Source of the DNA: Bacillota bacterium
GTDB lineage: Bacteria > Bacillota > Clostridia > Oscillospirales > Ruminococcaceae
Length of the DNA stretch: 64,000 bases
Direction of reading: 5' to 3'
NCBI GenBank assembly: GCA_023433405.1
Contig: JAEZCT010000044.1
Location: forward strand, 91,689-155,688
Part shown: one piece after another, positions 46,079-55,351 of the stretch
Layout of the letters: each line of letters opens with the position of its first letter
Numbering within the stretch: the first letter of the stretch is position 1
Made by a program: the position numbers and the translations under genes
The notes under the pieces: generated by a model
Seen by the model: only the letters and a program-made list of their open reading frames with translations
The model's database searches: none
Told to the model about the DNA's origin: nothing

Positions 46079-46948
46079 TTATCCCTTGACCGCGCCCGCT
46101 GTCATCCCCTCGATGACCAGCTTGTTGAGCGTAACATACAAAATTAACGTGGGCATGACGCTGATGGCGATACACGCGAAGATCGCGCCCCAGTTGCGGT
46201 TGCCGTACTGGTCGGAAAAGTACAAAAGCCCGGTCTGCACTGTTTTCATGGTAGCGTCTGAGATAAAGGTCATGGAGAACACCAGGTCGTTCCAGCGGAA
46301 GTAGAACTGAATGACCAGCACCGTGACGATACCCGTTTTCATAAGCGGAAGGATAATGCGTGAAAACACCTGATAGATGTTTGCGCCGTCAATAACCGCA
46401 GCCTCCATCATGTCGTCGGGCAGGCTCGATAGATACCCGCGCAGCAAAAAGATTGAAAGCGGAAGACCAAAGGCGATGTAGGTGATGATAAGGCTCATGT
46501 AGGTGTTAAGCAGTCCCGCGCGGTTGTATATGGTGTACAGGGGGATGAGAACCACGGCCGTGGGCACCATAATGCCGCTTAAGAATATCTTCATAACCTT
46601 ATCCCGCAGGCCCCAGCGCATTTTGGTCAGAGCGAAGGAGGATGTAGTGGATAGAATAACGATAAAGGTCAGTGAGATGAGTGTGACAATTGCGCTGTTT
46701 TTAAAGTATATGTTCATCTTGCCGCGATTCCACGCGTCGATGTAGTTTTGAAAATGAATTCCTGTGGGCAGTGCGTAGGAGGCCGAAAGGGCAAACTCCT
46801 GGGTGGACTTAAACGAGCTCATCAGAATCCAAAAAATAGGGTATACCTCTATGAGTACAATCAACGCGATCAATATTTTGGAGATGATGGCGCCGACGCT
46901 CTTGGTTTGGGTTTTTGCAGCCCCAAACGTACTCAACTTTCTTGCCAT
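46079..46948 (-). CDS. Sugar ABC transporter permease, MalG/CUT1 type
   Basis: 289 residues, six predicted helices, coupling loop MEAAVIDGANIYQVFSRIILP. Partner of the MalF-type permease upstream. As with the other transporter in this window, no ATPase gene accompanies it. ATG with AAGGAGG upstream. A decayed palindromic element fills the 158-bp gap from the MalF gene. The glycosidases downstream suggest a rhamnose-, arabinose- or xylose-containing oligosaccharide as cargo. Confidence 0.93.
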   Translation of the reverse strand: MARKLSTFGAAKTQTKSVGAIISKILIALIVLIEVYPIFWILMSSFKSTQEFALSASYALPTGIHFQNYIDAWNRGKMNIYFKNSAIVTLISLTFIVILSTTSSFALTKMRWGLRDKVMKIFLSGIMVPTAVVLIPLYTIYNRAGLLNTYMSLIITYIAFGLPLSIFLLRGYLSSLPDDMMEAAVIDGANIYQVFSRIILPLMKTGIVTVLVIQFYFRWNDLVFSMTFISDATMKTVQTGLLYFSDQYGNRNWGAIFACIAISVMPTLILYVTLNKLVIEGMTAGAVKG

Positions 46949-46969
46949 ACCGGTTCCTCCTTTTAGTTA

Positions 46970-47077
46970 TACTATTATGCGGTTAAAAAGTGTCTTAAAA
47001 ATCCAGTCAAAGGCTTTATTCGTGGGTTTTGACTTGGATTTTTACAGAGTATTTCACACTTTTAAAGAATAATAGCA
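46970..47077 (-). repeat. Decayed palindromic element between two permease genes
   Basis: TACTATT at one end, AATAGCA at the other; core GTGGGTTTTGACTTGGATTT and GTGTC/CACAC outer arms, the older subtype. Confidence 0.7.
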
Positions 47078-47106
47078 TTAGGCCGTACCGCACGGGTGCG
47101 CAGCGT

Positions 47107-47988
47107 TTAGTACTTTTCTTTGCCGATGAAGTTCACGATAGCGGTAACCAGCAGGCACTGCACCAGAATCAGCACCGCCACGGTGCTGCCGTAGCCGTAT
47201 TGGTTATAGTTAAACGCATTAACGTACATATTCATGGTCATAGATGTAGTTGCGTTGCCCGGCCCGCCGCCCGTCAGCGCGGTAGCGGATTCAAACACCT
47301 TCAGCGTGCCGGTAAAGCTGAACACAAAGCAGGTAACCAGTATTGTTTTAAGGGAAGGAAGAAGGATGCTCCAAAATAAGCGCAGGCTTCCCGCTCCGTC
47401 TATCCGCGCCGCCTCGATAATATCCTCCGGGATATCCACCAGCGCGCCGTAGATAATAACGCAGTAAAAACCAATGGCTGTCCAGACATCCATCATACAC
47501 AGCACCGCAAACGCGGTTGCGCTTTGCCCAAGCCAGGGCTGAACAAGATGACCCAGGCCCACAAGCTCAAGAAGTGCGTTAAACAGACCGTAATTCGGTA
47601 CCAGCGCCGTCATTTTTATAAACATCTGCGCCACCGCAACGGCCGGCAGAATGGTGGGTATGAACACGATGGTGCGCACAAGGGTCTTTGAGCGGCTCAC
47701 CGCAAAGTGCACCATCAGTGCAGACAGCATACCGAATATGACCTGACAAGGGGTTACGATGGCAATGTATCGCCAGTTCATCTGGAACGCAGCCATGGTG
47801 TGGGAGTTTTTAAATACGTCAAAGTAGTTCTGTATGCCGTAAAACTCAAACTTCATCCCCGGCATGCCGGAGTATAAGGTGTAAACGAATGTCCAAACGA
47901 TTGGTACAAAAATAATTGAGACGAAAAGTATCAGCGCCGGCAAAACCATCAGGCAGATTGCCTTTTTATCACGCAATACTCTTTCCAA
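47107..47988 (-). CDS. Sugar ABC transporter permease, MalF/CUT1 type
   Basis: 293 residues, six predicted helices, coupling loop IEAARIDGAGSLRLFWSILLP and the MalF feature TGGGPGNATTSM. Starts with TTG at 47988, behind GGGAGG with 9-nt spacing. It follows the binding protein gene after 304 bp that carry a strong hairpin. Confidence 0.93.
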   Translation of the reverse strand: MERVLRDKKAICLMVLPALILFVSIIFVPIVWTFVYTLYSGMPGMKFEFYGIQNYFDVFKNSHTMAAFQMNWRYIAIVTPCQVIFGMLSALMVHFAVSRSKTLVRTIVFIPTILPAVAVAQMFIKMTALVPNYGLFNALLELVGLGHLVQPWLGQSATAFAVLCMMDVWTAIGFYCVIIYGALVDIPEDIIEAARIDGAGSLRLFWSILLPSLKTILVTCFVFSFTGTLKVFESATALTGGGPGNATTSMTMNMYVNAFNYNQYGYGSTVAVLILVQCLLVTAIVNFIGKEKY

Positions 47989-48077
47989 AGCTGGCCACCT
48001 CCCTTAATGATGCCCTCAGACATCGGGTCGCGAGTAAAAGTACTCGTAACATACAACATTTATCAGTGTAAATATAT

Positions 48078-48129
48078 AGGAGTGGAAAGGTCGCCTCGGG
48101 CTAACCCCAAAATAAGCCTTTCCACTCCT
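48078..48129 (-). terminator. Hairpin between binding protein and MalF-type genes
   Basis: Perfect 13-bp arms (AGGAGTGGAAAGG/CCTTTCCACTCCT) around a 26-nt loop, with no T run; likely an mRNA stabiliser or partial terminator. The rest of 47989-48292 shows nothing else. Confidence 0.5.
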
Positions 48130-48292
48130 GTGTACTCTACCGACCACCACACGCGCGCTAACGGCAAAAATTTGTATTTTAAAGCGTTGCACAAGCGTAA
48201 CGATTGCTTTACTTGGTTGTTTGCCGCAAAAGCCGTCTGCGGCGCGTCAGTGCGCGGTTAAGTGCCGGGGATTAATTAAAAAGCCTTTGCAG

Positions 48293-49660
48293 TTATGCGC
48301 GGTTCTTGTCAACGGACTCCTGGAGCATTGTCATATAAGCCTCAGGGGTCATTTCGCCCGAGTAAAGCATAGCAATGTTGTTCTGTGCAAGCTGAGAGGT
48401 TTCGCTATCCATCTTCGCCTCAAACCACAGGAAGGAGCCCTTTGCGCTCTTGAGCACATCGGCGACAATCTGGGTGTAGTAGGGCATGTCGGAAGGAGGA
48501 TTGTTGATCTTATAGCCCTTGAAGGTGCCGAAGTTTTCCATGGAGTAGTCGCCGATTCTGGTGAACACATACTTCATCCAGTCGCCTACCGCTTCGTCAT
48601 ACTTCTTAGAGGAGAACATGAGGATGTTACCGCAGTTCATGCTGTAATCGTCGAGGGTGCCGCCCGCGGTGTTGCCGGTGACGACGGGGATGTTAAAGTA
48701 ACCGATGCCCTCGGGTCCCGCCGCGTTCTCAGGTTGGGAAAGGTTCTGGGTAAACCAGCTGCCGTCATATTTGATGGCGGCCTGACCGTTCATCAGCATT
48801 GCACTGGCGGTGCTGGGATCGATGGTGGTCATGCCCACAGAGAAGTATTCCTTTTTCGCCATATCCGCGAACATCTGGGCGGCGGCAACGTACTGCGGGT
48901 CGGTGAACTTGGCCTTGCCGTCCATAACGTCCTTGACCGCGTTAAGGCCTACACTGCGAGCCACATAGGAGTTGAGTACGCGGGTCATGGGCCACTTGTC
49001 CTTACCGCCCTGAACGATAGGAACGATGCCCGCGTCCTTGAGCTTCTGACACGCGGTCATAAATTCATCCCAGTTCTTGGGGGTCTCGGTAATGCCGGCC
49101 TTTGTAAACAGCTCTTTGTTGTACCAGTAGCCCTCCATATTTAAGCCCAGCGGTACATCGTAAAGGCCTACGCCGTCTACCAGCGTGGTTAAGAGCGACA
49201 CCGCGCCGTCGTCAAGACAATCGCGGATGCCAAGCTCTTTGAAGGTCTTGTCTACGTCAAGGATTTGTCCGGTTTCGATGACGCTCTTTAAACGAACGCC
49301 AGACTCATATGTACAAACCTCGGGAAGATCGTCGCTAGAAAGCAGGATGGTTACCTTTTGATCCAGCTGCTCGATGCTCACAAACTCATACTCAAAGCTA
49401 AAGCCGTCCACCGTTTGGCCATACTCTTTAGAAAGCTCGTTAAGAATGTAGCCATTGGTTGCCGGGTCAGTCTCATCCCAGATAGACAGGAAGCTGATGG
49501 GACGGGACTTGAATTTTGCCTCGGTCTCCTGCGAGGAGGAAGGAGCGGGTGCAGCGGAGGAAGAAGCACCTCCCGACGGCTGAGCGCCGGAAGAACAGCC
49601 GGCAAGCAGCGCAGCAAGAAGCATAGCCGCCGTGGCCGCAGAGAAAAGTCTCTTTTTCAT
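48293..49660 (-). CDS. Extracellular sugar-binding lipoprotein (CUT1)
   Basis: 455 residues. Lipoprotein signal ending LAALLAGCSSG, a Ser/Pro linker, then a two-lobe sugar-binding fold (KNWDEFMTACQKLKDAGIVP, MNGQAAIKYDGSWF). It captures the oligosaccharide for the MalF/MalG permeases. ATG with AAAGGAG upstream. First gene of the operon; its promoter at 49790-49818 overlaps an AATTGTTTAA box. Confidence 0.94.
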   Translation of the reverse strand: MKKRLFSAATAAMLLAALLAGCSSGAQPSGGASSSAAPAPSSSQETEAKFKSRPISFLSIWDETDPATNGYILNELSKEYGQTVDGFSFEYEFVSIEQLDQKVTILLSSDDLPEVCTYESGVRLKSVIETGQILDVDKTFKELGIRDCLDDGAVSLLTTLVDGVGLYDVPLGLNMEGYWYNKELFTKAGITETPKNWDEFMTACQKLKDAGIVPIVQGGKDKWPMTRVLNSYVARSVGLNAVKDVMDGKAKFTDPQYVAAAQMFADMAKKEYFSVGMTTIDPSTASAMLMNGQAAIKYDGSWFTQNLSQPENAAGPEGIGYFNIPVVTGNTAGGTLDDYSMNCGNILMFSSKKYDEAVGDWMKYVFTRIGDYSMENFGTFKGYKINNPPSDMPYYTQIVADVLKSAKGSFLWFEAKMDSETSQLAQNNIAMLYSGEMTPEAYMTMLQESVDKNRA

Positions 49661-49789
49661 TTGAGTGTGACTCCTTTCACTTTTTAAAGTTACGAAGAGC
49701 TAGGTCTTTTGCCGCAGATTATTGTTTTTTCACCGGGGCAGCCTTTTAATCTACCCATCCTTTTCGGCGTACTCCGGTGCCATGGCTTT

Positions 49790-49818
49790 ACTATATCATC
49801 GTTAAACAATTTAGTCAA
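49790..49818 (-). promoter_or_regulatory. Promoter of the transporter operon with AATTGTTTAA box
   Basis: Minus-strand TTGACT (49813-49818), a 17-bp spacer, TATAGT (49790-49795). The spacer holds AAATTGTTTAA (49802-49812), a motif shared with the regions before the nucleoside-hydrolase-like and DUF1537 kinase genes. Confidence 0.65.
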
Positions 49819-49959
49819 TATTTTTTTGAATTTCAATTAAAAATTATTGAAAATTAAATTTGATTACTAAAAGCGCTAAAAGATTCAAATAACCATTATC
49901 ATTTTTGTGCTTAACTACAATGATGCATCAATTTGTTTAAATAATCAAGACACCAAAAT

Positions 49960-50757
49960 TTAAACAATTTCAAATACACTTCTCGCCTGTTCTCCGCTCA
50001 TGGGGCGCTTGCCCATTGCCCTCAGCAGCCCCGCGAAGTGGCGCACCAGCTCCAAATTATCTGCCGCCTGCTTGCCCGCTTCGGTTACCGCGCTGTCCTC
50101 AAAGCCCACGCGGACGGTTTGCGCGCCCAAGGCAACTGCGGCGGCAATCACGTCGTTATTCTGCCGCCCATAATGGGTAATTCCCCAATGTGCCGTTTTA
50201 GGAATAAACGACCGCAAAGCAAGCAGCGCCTCCGGGGTGGCCGGGGACGCCCCACGATGCCCCAGCACGATGCTAAAAAGAGGCGGTACGGCCACCTTGT
50301 ATTTTTCCCATAGTGCAAGGGTTGTGGCAATCATCCCTATCTCAAACACCTCTACCTCCGGGGTTTTGCGCACCTCCAGGATTCGGGTAAGGCAATATTC
50401 CACATCGGCGGGCGAGTTTAAATACACCGCGTCGCCCAAGTTTACCGAGCCTACGTTGAGGGAGGCGCATTCTACCTCGGGCAGAGAGAGGGGTGCGCAC
50501 CGCTCTGCTATAGTCAGGTCCGATACCCCGCCAGTGGATGCCTCGATGACAATATCGCACCCGGCGCGAATGAGCCGCACCGTCTCATGAAACGCGTCCA
50601 GCCGGGCGGTAAGCCTTCCGTTGCGGTTCCGCACATGCAGGTGTACCATACCCGCCCCCTCCCGGGCACAGGCTATGACCTCTCGGGCAATCTTTTCGGG
50701 ATCTGCCTCGGCGGCGGTCGCCGCAACCGGAGCCACTGATATCAACACTTCATCCAA
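49960..50757 (-). CDS. BKACE-family (DUF849) beta-keto acid cleavage enzyme
   Basis: 265 residues. A TIM barrel with the zinc-site motif MVHLHVR, then IVIEASTGG, SLNVGSVNLGD and HWGITHYGRQ. Family members use acetyl-CoA to cleave a beta-keto acid into acetoacetate and an acyl-CoA. I start at the TTG at 50757, with AGGAG 9 nt upstream, which gives the usual N-terminus DEVLISVAP. End of the long operon from 58.6 kb; a 227-bp gap separates it from the racemase gene. The substrate cannot be read from the sequence. Confidence 0.88.
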   Translation of the reverse strand: MDEVLISVAPVAATAAEADPEKIAREVIACAREGAGMVHLHVRNRNGRLTARLDAFHETVRLIRAGCDIVIEASTGGVSDLTIAERCAPLSLPEVECASLNVGSVNLGDAVYLNSPADVEYCLTRILEVRKTPEVEVFEIGMIATTLALWEKYKVAVPPLFSIVLGHRGASPATPEALLALRSFIPKTAHWGITHYGRQNNDVIAAAVALGAQTVRVGFEDSAVTEAGKQAADNLELVRHFAGLLRAMGKRPMSGEQARSVFEIV

Positions 50758-50984
50758 ATTCGCCCACTCCTTTTGCTTTTGAATAAATTCATAAATCAGA
50801 TCCCCAAATTCGCTTAAACTATTGCAAGGTAACACATAGTATCTCTAGTATAACAATACCCATCCGCCAAACCATGGGCAGCCGAATACAGGGCAAACCA
50901 AGAGTTATGGGGGATGGGAATTTCATCAGAAGGTTAATTACGCAATTTGTAAAGCAATTCCTAAGCTTTAACAGAAAAATAGCG

Positions 50985-51659
50985 TTACAGCAGACCCTTC
51001 GCCTTAAGAGCCTCGCACACCGCTTTCGCTCCAAAACGGGGACTGGAAAGCACCGGCAGCGCAAAGGCCTCGGCGACGAGGCGCTCGCAAAAGGCCATGG
51101 AGCCTTGGGCAAACAGGATAACCTCCGCCTTGCCCGAAAACGGGGCGGCCGATTCCAGCATACGCTTCGCAAACTCCTCGCCGGATAAGCCAAAGGCGTT
51201 TTCCACCAGCACAGGCAAAACCTCCGCCCTCCGCCCCAGCTCCCGCGCCACGCGCAGGATGGTATTACAGGTGGGTTTTAGTGTGGTGGGAAGCGTTGCC
51301 ATGACCCCAATCTTCGCACCGGTGCGCACCGCCTCCCGGCACATCTCCTCATCAATGCGTACAATTGGTACACCGGCATACCGGGCAAAATCCTGCAAGC
51401 TGTCTGCCGCCTCTCCCACTGAGGAACAGGCGTTGAGGATTACATCCGCACCCTCAAGGATAGCCCGGGTAAACATGCCCGCAAGGCGCGACGCCGCAAA
51501 AGCGGTAACAATGCCGTTTTCCCTTGCCTCAGTTAGAATAGACGCATCCTCATACCGCAGCAGGGTCGCACCCGGTACGGCCGTATTCAGCTCGCGTTCC
51601 ACCCTATCTATCAGTTCGGGAGTGGTTGCTGTGTAAACTACAGCAATTTTTATACTCAA
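50985..51659 (-). CDS. Asp/Glu/hydantoin racemase-family protein
   Basis: 224 residues with the two half-site cysteines of the family, in ILNACSSVGEAAD and the later half (the usual Cys position reads LFAQGSMAF, without Cys). A missing second Cys suggests it is not a simple racemase; decarboxylases and isomerases with one Cys exist in this superfamily. Starts with TTG at 51659 behind AGGAGG with 9-nt spacing. Lies between the LacI and BKACE genes. Confidence 0.78.
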   Translation of the reverse strand: MSIKIAVVYTATTPELIDRVERELNTAVPGATLLRYEDASILTEARENGIVTAFAASRLAGMFTRAILEGADVILNACSSVGEAADSLQDFARYAGVPIVRIDEEMCREAVRTGAKIGVMATLPTTLKPTCNTILRVARELGRRAEVLPVLVENAFGLSGEEFAKRMLESAAPFSGKAEVILFAQGSMAFCERLVAEAFALPVLSSPRFGAKAVCEALKAKGLL

Positions 51660-51789
51660 ACTAACTTCCCTCCTGCAAATTAAGCGTTTACAATGATGTG
51701 ATTAGAAAGCAACAGGTGCAAATCATAAAAATTATTATGGATTTTTACGCAAAATTCTATCTGTCGTTGATTAGATAACGGCAATCCTT

Positions 51790-52833
51790 TTAGTTTACAT
51801 TATGTGGAGAAAGCCTGGCCGCTTTCGCAGGGCCCGTGCTGCCGCGCACCATCAGGCTGACCCCTATCTCCATCTTCACGCTAATCTCATGACCCTCCTT
51901 AATCTGACGCATAAGCAGCTGCACCGCCGTCGGCCCGAAAACATCCCGAGGTACAACGACAGTGGTTAAGGGCGGGTCGCACAGGGCGCACATAGGGCGG
52001 TCATCAAAGCCGATGACGGAGATATCCTGCGGCACGCATAGTCCGCTCTCGGTTAACCCGGACATCGCCCCGCAGGCAAGCAGATCGTTATCCGCCAAAA
52101 ACGCGGTGGGCAGGCTGTTGCGGTTTCGGTTTTGCAGCCAGTCCTTCATCTCCCCCGTCGCCTGCTGCTGAGAATAGCTAAGGCTAACCACATGCTCTGG
52201 GTTTACCAAAAGACCAAGCTGCGCCATGCGCTCGGTGTAGGCAAAGTAGCGCGCGGCGAAGCTATTAATCATGCTGCGGCTGCGAATATAGCCAATCTTC
52301 CGGTGACCGAGCTTATAAAGACAGCGTAGCGCAAGAACAATTCCCTGCCGGTTGTTAATGCAAACCGAGCTTGCGCCTTCATCGGAAAAATCATTAAGAA
52401 GGATGACGAACGGCGTTTTTAGCGAACGGAAAAAGGCCATGTCGTTCTCCTCGGCCTCGGTGGCATAGATGATAAGCCCCGCGCAGCGGTTGGCGCGGAT
52501 GGTCTCAATCTGCTCGCGGATAGGGCCGTCCTTTACGATCTGCATAAACATCAGGTTATAGCCCTGCTCAGACACCGCCCGGCTGACCCCTTCCATCAAA
52601 AGCTCGAAGAAGGGTGCCTGGCCGAGGATATCACCGGTGTTCTTATACACCACAAAGCCGAGGTTGCGTTCCTCCTCAGCAAGTACCGGCTTATCCCGCT
52701 GGTAGTTGTAACGGTCAAGCAGCTCCATAATCTGTGCGCGCCGCTCCTCACTGACACCGGGCTTGTTGTTAATAACCATTGATACCGTGGCGGGGGATAC
52801 CCCCAGCATCCTCGCAATCTCCTTGGCGGTCAT
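51790..52833 (-). CDS. LacI-family regulator in the pentose-type operon
   Basis: 347 residues. N-terminal LacI headpiece (TAKEIARMLGVSPATVSMVINNKPGVSEERR) and a periplasmic-binding-type sensor domain (GFVVYKNTGD..., VIGFDDRPMCALCDPPLTTV). The ATG overlaps the kinase stop by 4 bp, so it is cotranscribed with the genes it probably controls. Ligand unknown; a sugar or phosphosugar of the pathway is likely. Confidence 0.93.
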   Translation of the reverse strand: MTAKEIARMLGVSPATVSMVINNKPGVSEERRAQIMELLDRYNYQRDKPVLAEEERNLGFVVYKNTGDILGQAPFFELLMEGVSRAVSEQGYNLMFMQIVKDGPIREQIETIRANRCAGLIIYATEAEENDMAFFRSLKTPFVILLNDFSDEGASSVCINNRQGIVLALRCLYKLGHRKIGYIRSRSMINSFAARYFAYTERMAQLGLLVNPEHVVSLSYSQQQATGEMKDWLQNRNRNSLPTAFLADNDLLACGAMSGLTESGLCVPQDISVIGFDDRPMCALCDPPLTTVVVPRDVFGPTAVQLLMRQIKEGHEISVKMEIGVSLMVRGSTGPAKAARLSPHNVN

Positions 52834-54326
52834 CGCGCCGCGCCCCTTTCTTCCTGCGCCGGGCGGTCGGGAACCTTTTCAACCGCTTTTTGCCATCCTC
52901 TGTAATACGCGTCGCGTACCTCCTTGGGCATGGTGGGGGCATAGCGGGTTTTAGGCGGACGACCAAACAGGTTATCGCGGGAATAAAAGCCCGCCGCAAG
53001 CCCCGCCGCGTATGCCGCACCGGCGCCCGAAAGCTCCTCAATCTGCGGCACGCACACTTCACAGCCAAGGATATCCGACTGAAACTGCATCAAAAAACGG
53101 TCGGCGGTGGGGCCGCCGTCCACCCGCAGCACGGGGACGCGCGTTCCCGCATCCCGCTCCATCTGTTTGAGTACGTCGGCTATTTGATACGCGATGCATT
53201 CCTCCGCCGCGCGAACCAACTCCGCCCGCCCTACGCCACGGGTAATGCCGCAGATGATGGCGCGGGCATCGCTGTCCCAATAGGGCGCGCCTAGGCCGGT
53301 AAAGGCGGGCACTAAGTACAGCCCGTCAACATGCTCGGTACTGCTGGCAAGCTCCCCCGACTCCTTGGATGAGGAGATGAGATGCAGGTCGTCCGCCAGC
53401 CATTTGATAACCGCGCCGGTATAGTTGATATTGCCCTCCAGCACATACTCCGCACGGCCACCCATCCTCCACGCAAGGGAGGTCGCAAGACCGCGTTTGC
53501 TAAAGGCCGGTTCTTCCCCAATGTTCATCATCACCGACGAGCCGGTGCCATAGGTCGCCTTGACCATTCCCGGCTGCAAGCACCCCTGCCCGAACAACGC
53601 GCCGTGTGAATCTCCCAGCACTCCGTGTACCGGAACCGGGGCGGACAGTATGCCGCCAAAATCGGCGACACCAAACAGGCTGTCAGAATCCCGCAGCTCC
53701 GGCAGCATGGCGACGTCTATGCCAAACAGGCGACAGACCTCCTCGCTCCACCGAAGTGTGCGAATATCGAGAAGCTGGGTACGGGAGGCGTTGGAATAAT
53801 CTGTTTTTGGTGTGCCGCCGCACAGCTTGTAAACCAGCCAGCTATCCATAGTCGAGCAGCACAGCGCGCCCGACCGTTGCGGCAGTGCGTTTTGCAGCAC
53901 CCACGCAAGCTTTGCTGCGGAATAGTAGGGAGAGAGCGGAATTCCGGTGACCTCGCGCACAAGCGGCGCACCCCCCGCCGCCTCAATGCGGGCACAGATC
54001 TCCTGCCCTCTGGCGCACTGCCACACTATGGCGTTGTACACCGGCTCACCGGTGTTGCGGTCCCATACAAGCGCGGTTTCTCGCTGGTTTGAGATGGCAG
54101 CGCACACAATTTGTTCCGGCGCTATGCCGCTATCGTCAAGAATCTCCCCCACCGCCGCCAGCAGGTTTTTGTATATCTCGTTGGGGTCATGCTCCACCCA
54201 GCCTTGCTTATTTACAATCTGGCGGTGGGCGCGGTCGCGCCGCGCGAATACTCCCCCGCTTTGATCAAACAGGATGACCTTTGTTCCCGAGGTGCTTTGA
54301 TCTATTGCAAGCACATAACGCTCCAT
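52830..54326 (-). CDS. FGGY-family sugar kinase, glycerol-kinase-like
   Basis: 498 residues. AIDQSTSGTKVILFD (phosphate loop), WVEHDPNEIY, SNQRETALVWDR, GDSHGALFGQGCLQPGMVKATYGTGSS and DGGPTADRFLMQFQSD are glycerol-kinase-like. The following split transketolase and isomerase point instead to a ketopentose-type substrate; the known apulose kinase AptK is also an FGGY protein. The substrate is therefore open. ATG at 54326 with AGGGGG 8 nt upstream. Overlaps the LacI gene by 4 bp. Confidence 0.88.
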   Translation of the reverse strand: MERYVLAIDQSTSGTKVILFDQSGGVFARRDRAHRQIVNKQGWVEHDPNEIYKNLLAAVGEILDDSGIAPEQIVCAAISNQRETALVWDRNTGEPVYNAIVWQCARGQEICARIEAAGGAPLVREVTGIPLSPYYSAAKLAWVLQNALPQRSGALCCSTMDSWLVYKLCGGTPKTDYSNASRTQLLDIRTLRWSEEVCRLFGIDVAMLPELRDSDSLFGVADFGGILSAPVPVHGVLGDSHGALFGQGCLQPGMVKATYGTGSSVMMNIGEEPAFSKRGLATSLAWRMGGRAEYVLEGNINYTGAVIKWLADDLHLISSSKESGELASSTEHVDGLYLVPAFTGLGAPYWDSDARAIICGITRGVGRAELVRAAEECIAYQIADVLKQMERDAGTRVPVLRVDGGPTADRFLMQFQSDILGCEVCVPQIEELSGAGAAYAAGLAAGFYSRDNLFGRPPKTRYAPTMPKEVRDAYYRGWQKAVEKVPDRPAQEERGAAR

Positions 54327-54410
54327 CACCTAAACCCCCTAACTCTTGGGTAATGTAAAGATAGTATACGGTTTGCTACCCCTTATAACGAAAGCCCTAC
54401 GCGGCTGCGG

Positions 54411-55349
54411 CTACTGGGTGTCCTTGAGCCACGCGGCGATGCGCTTCGCCGCACCCTGTGCGTCCAGCTCGTAGTGGGCTAGCACCGCACCCGAGGATCC
54501 GGGCTCCAGCTCCTCATCGGGCAGCGCAAGTATCAGTACCGGCACGGGGTGTGCGCCGCACAGGGTTTCGGCTACCGCACCACCCAGCCCTCCGTGAAGA
54601 TTGTGCTCCTCCATGGTTACAACGCGTTTGGTTTCCGCGGCGGCTTCTAACACAGCGCCCGTATCCAAGGGTTTTAGGGTATGCATATCCAGCACCCGCG
54701 CATGGATGCCCCCCAGCTCCAGAAGCACTGCGGCCTCCAACGCGCGGGCTACCATCTCGCCGCAGGCGATTATTGTCAGGTCGTTGCCCTCCTTCAGACG
54801 GTTGGCTCTGCCCGGCTCAAAGGGTGCGTCCTCACCGTAAACATCTGGCACGTCTCCCCTACCCATGCGGATATAGGCGGGGGTTTCCCTGCCTGCCAGC
54901 GCACGGAACATGGCGCGGGTTTGGGCGGCATCGCAGGGCAGGTAAACCTCTATGCCGGTAATTGCCCGCATCACGGCAATATCATGGGTGGAGTGATGGG
55001 AGTAGCCCAGCGCGCCATAGCTGATTCCCCCGCTCACGCCCACAATCTTTACATTCTGGTGAGAATAGGCGACATCCACCTTGATCTGCTCCAGCGAGCG
55101 CGCGGATAAAAAGCACGCGGGGGCGCATACATAGGGCTTCTTGCCCATGGCGGCAAGCCCTGCCGCCACCCCCACCTCATCCTGCTCGGCAATGCCGATT
55201 TCCACAAACTGGCCGGGCAGCTCCTTTACATAGTCGCCCAAGGTCACCGAGCCTCTGGAATCGCTGGCCAGAGCGTAGACAGTGGCATCCTGCCGCGCAA
55301 GCTCCAGCAGGGTTTGGGTAAAGGCTGTTCTGCAGTTTCCGGTTCCCAT
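54411..55349 (-). CDS. Transketolase, C-terminal subunit
   Basis: 312 residues: the pyrimidine-binding and C-terminal domains of a split transketolase. The conserved Glu that activates thiamine diphosphate is in GIAEQDEVGVAAGLA; VSGGISYGALGYSHHS and TMEEHNLHGGLGGAV follow. It pairs with the N-terminal subunit 2 bp upstream. Split transketolases serve the pentose phosphate pathway or specialised routes such as apulose-4-phosphate cleavage. GGAGG site overlaps the end of the upstream gene. Confidence 0.92.
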   Translation of the reverse strand: MGTGNCRTAFTQTLLELARQDATVYALASDSRGSVTLGDYVKELPGQFVEIGIAEQDEVGVAAGLAAMGKKPYVCAPACFLSARSLEQIKVDVAYSHQNVKIVGVSGGISYGALGYSHHSTHDIAVMRAITGIEVYLPCDAAQTRAMFRALAGRETPAYIRMGRGDVPDVYGEDAPFEPGRANRLKEGNDLTIIACGEMVARALEAAVLLELGGIHARVLDMHTLKPLDTGAVLEAAAETKRVVTMEEHNLHGGLGGAVAETLCGAHPVPVLILALPDEELEPGSSGAVLAHYELDAQGAAKRIAAWLKDTQ

Positions 55350-55351
55350 TA

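Noticed and set aside
48221..49144. Open frame of 307 codons on the plus strand
   Set aside because: Antisense to the sugar-binding lipoprotein gene, which has full family features.
49960..49970. Another AATTGTTTAA match
   Set aside because: It is the last codons and stop of the BKACE gene (Glu-Ile-Val-stop), so the match is explained by coding sequence.
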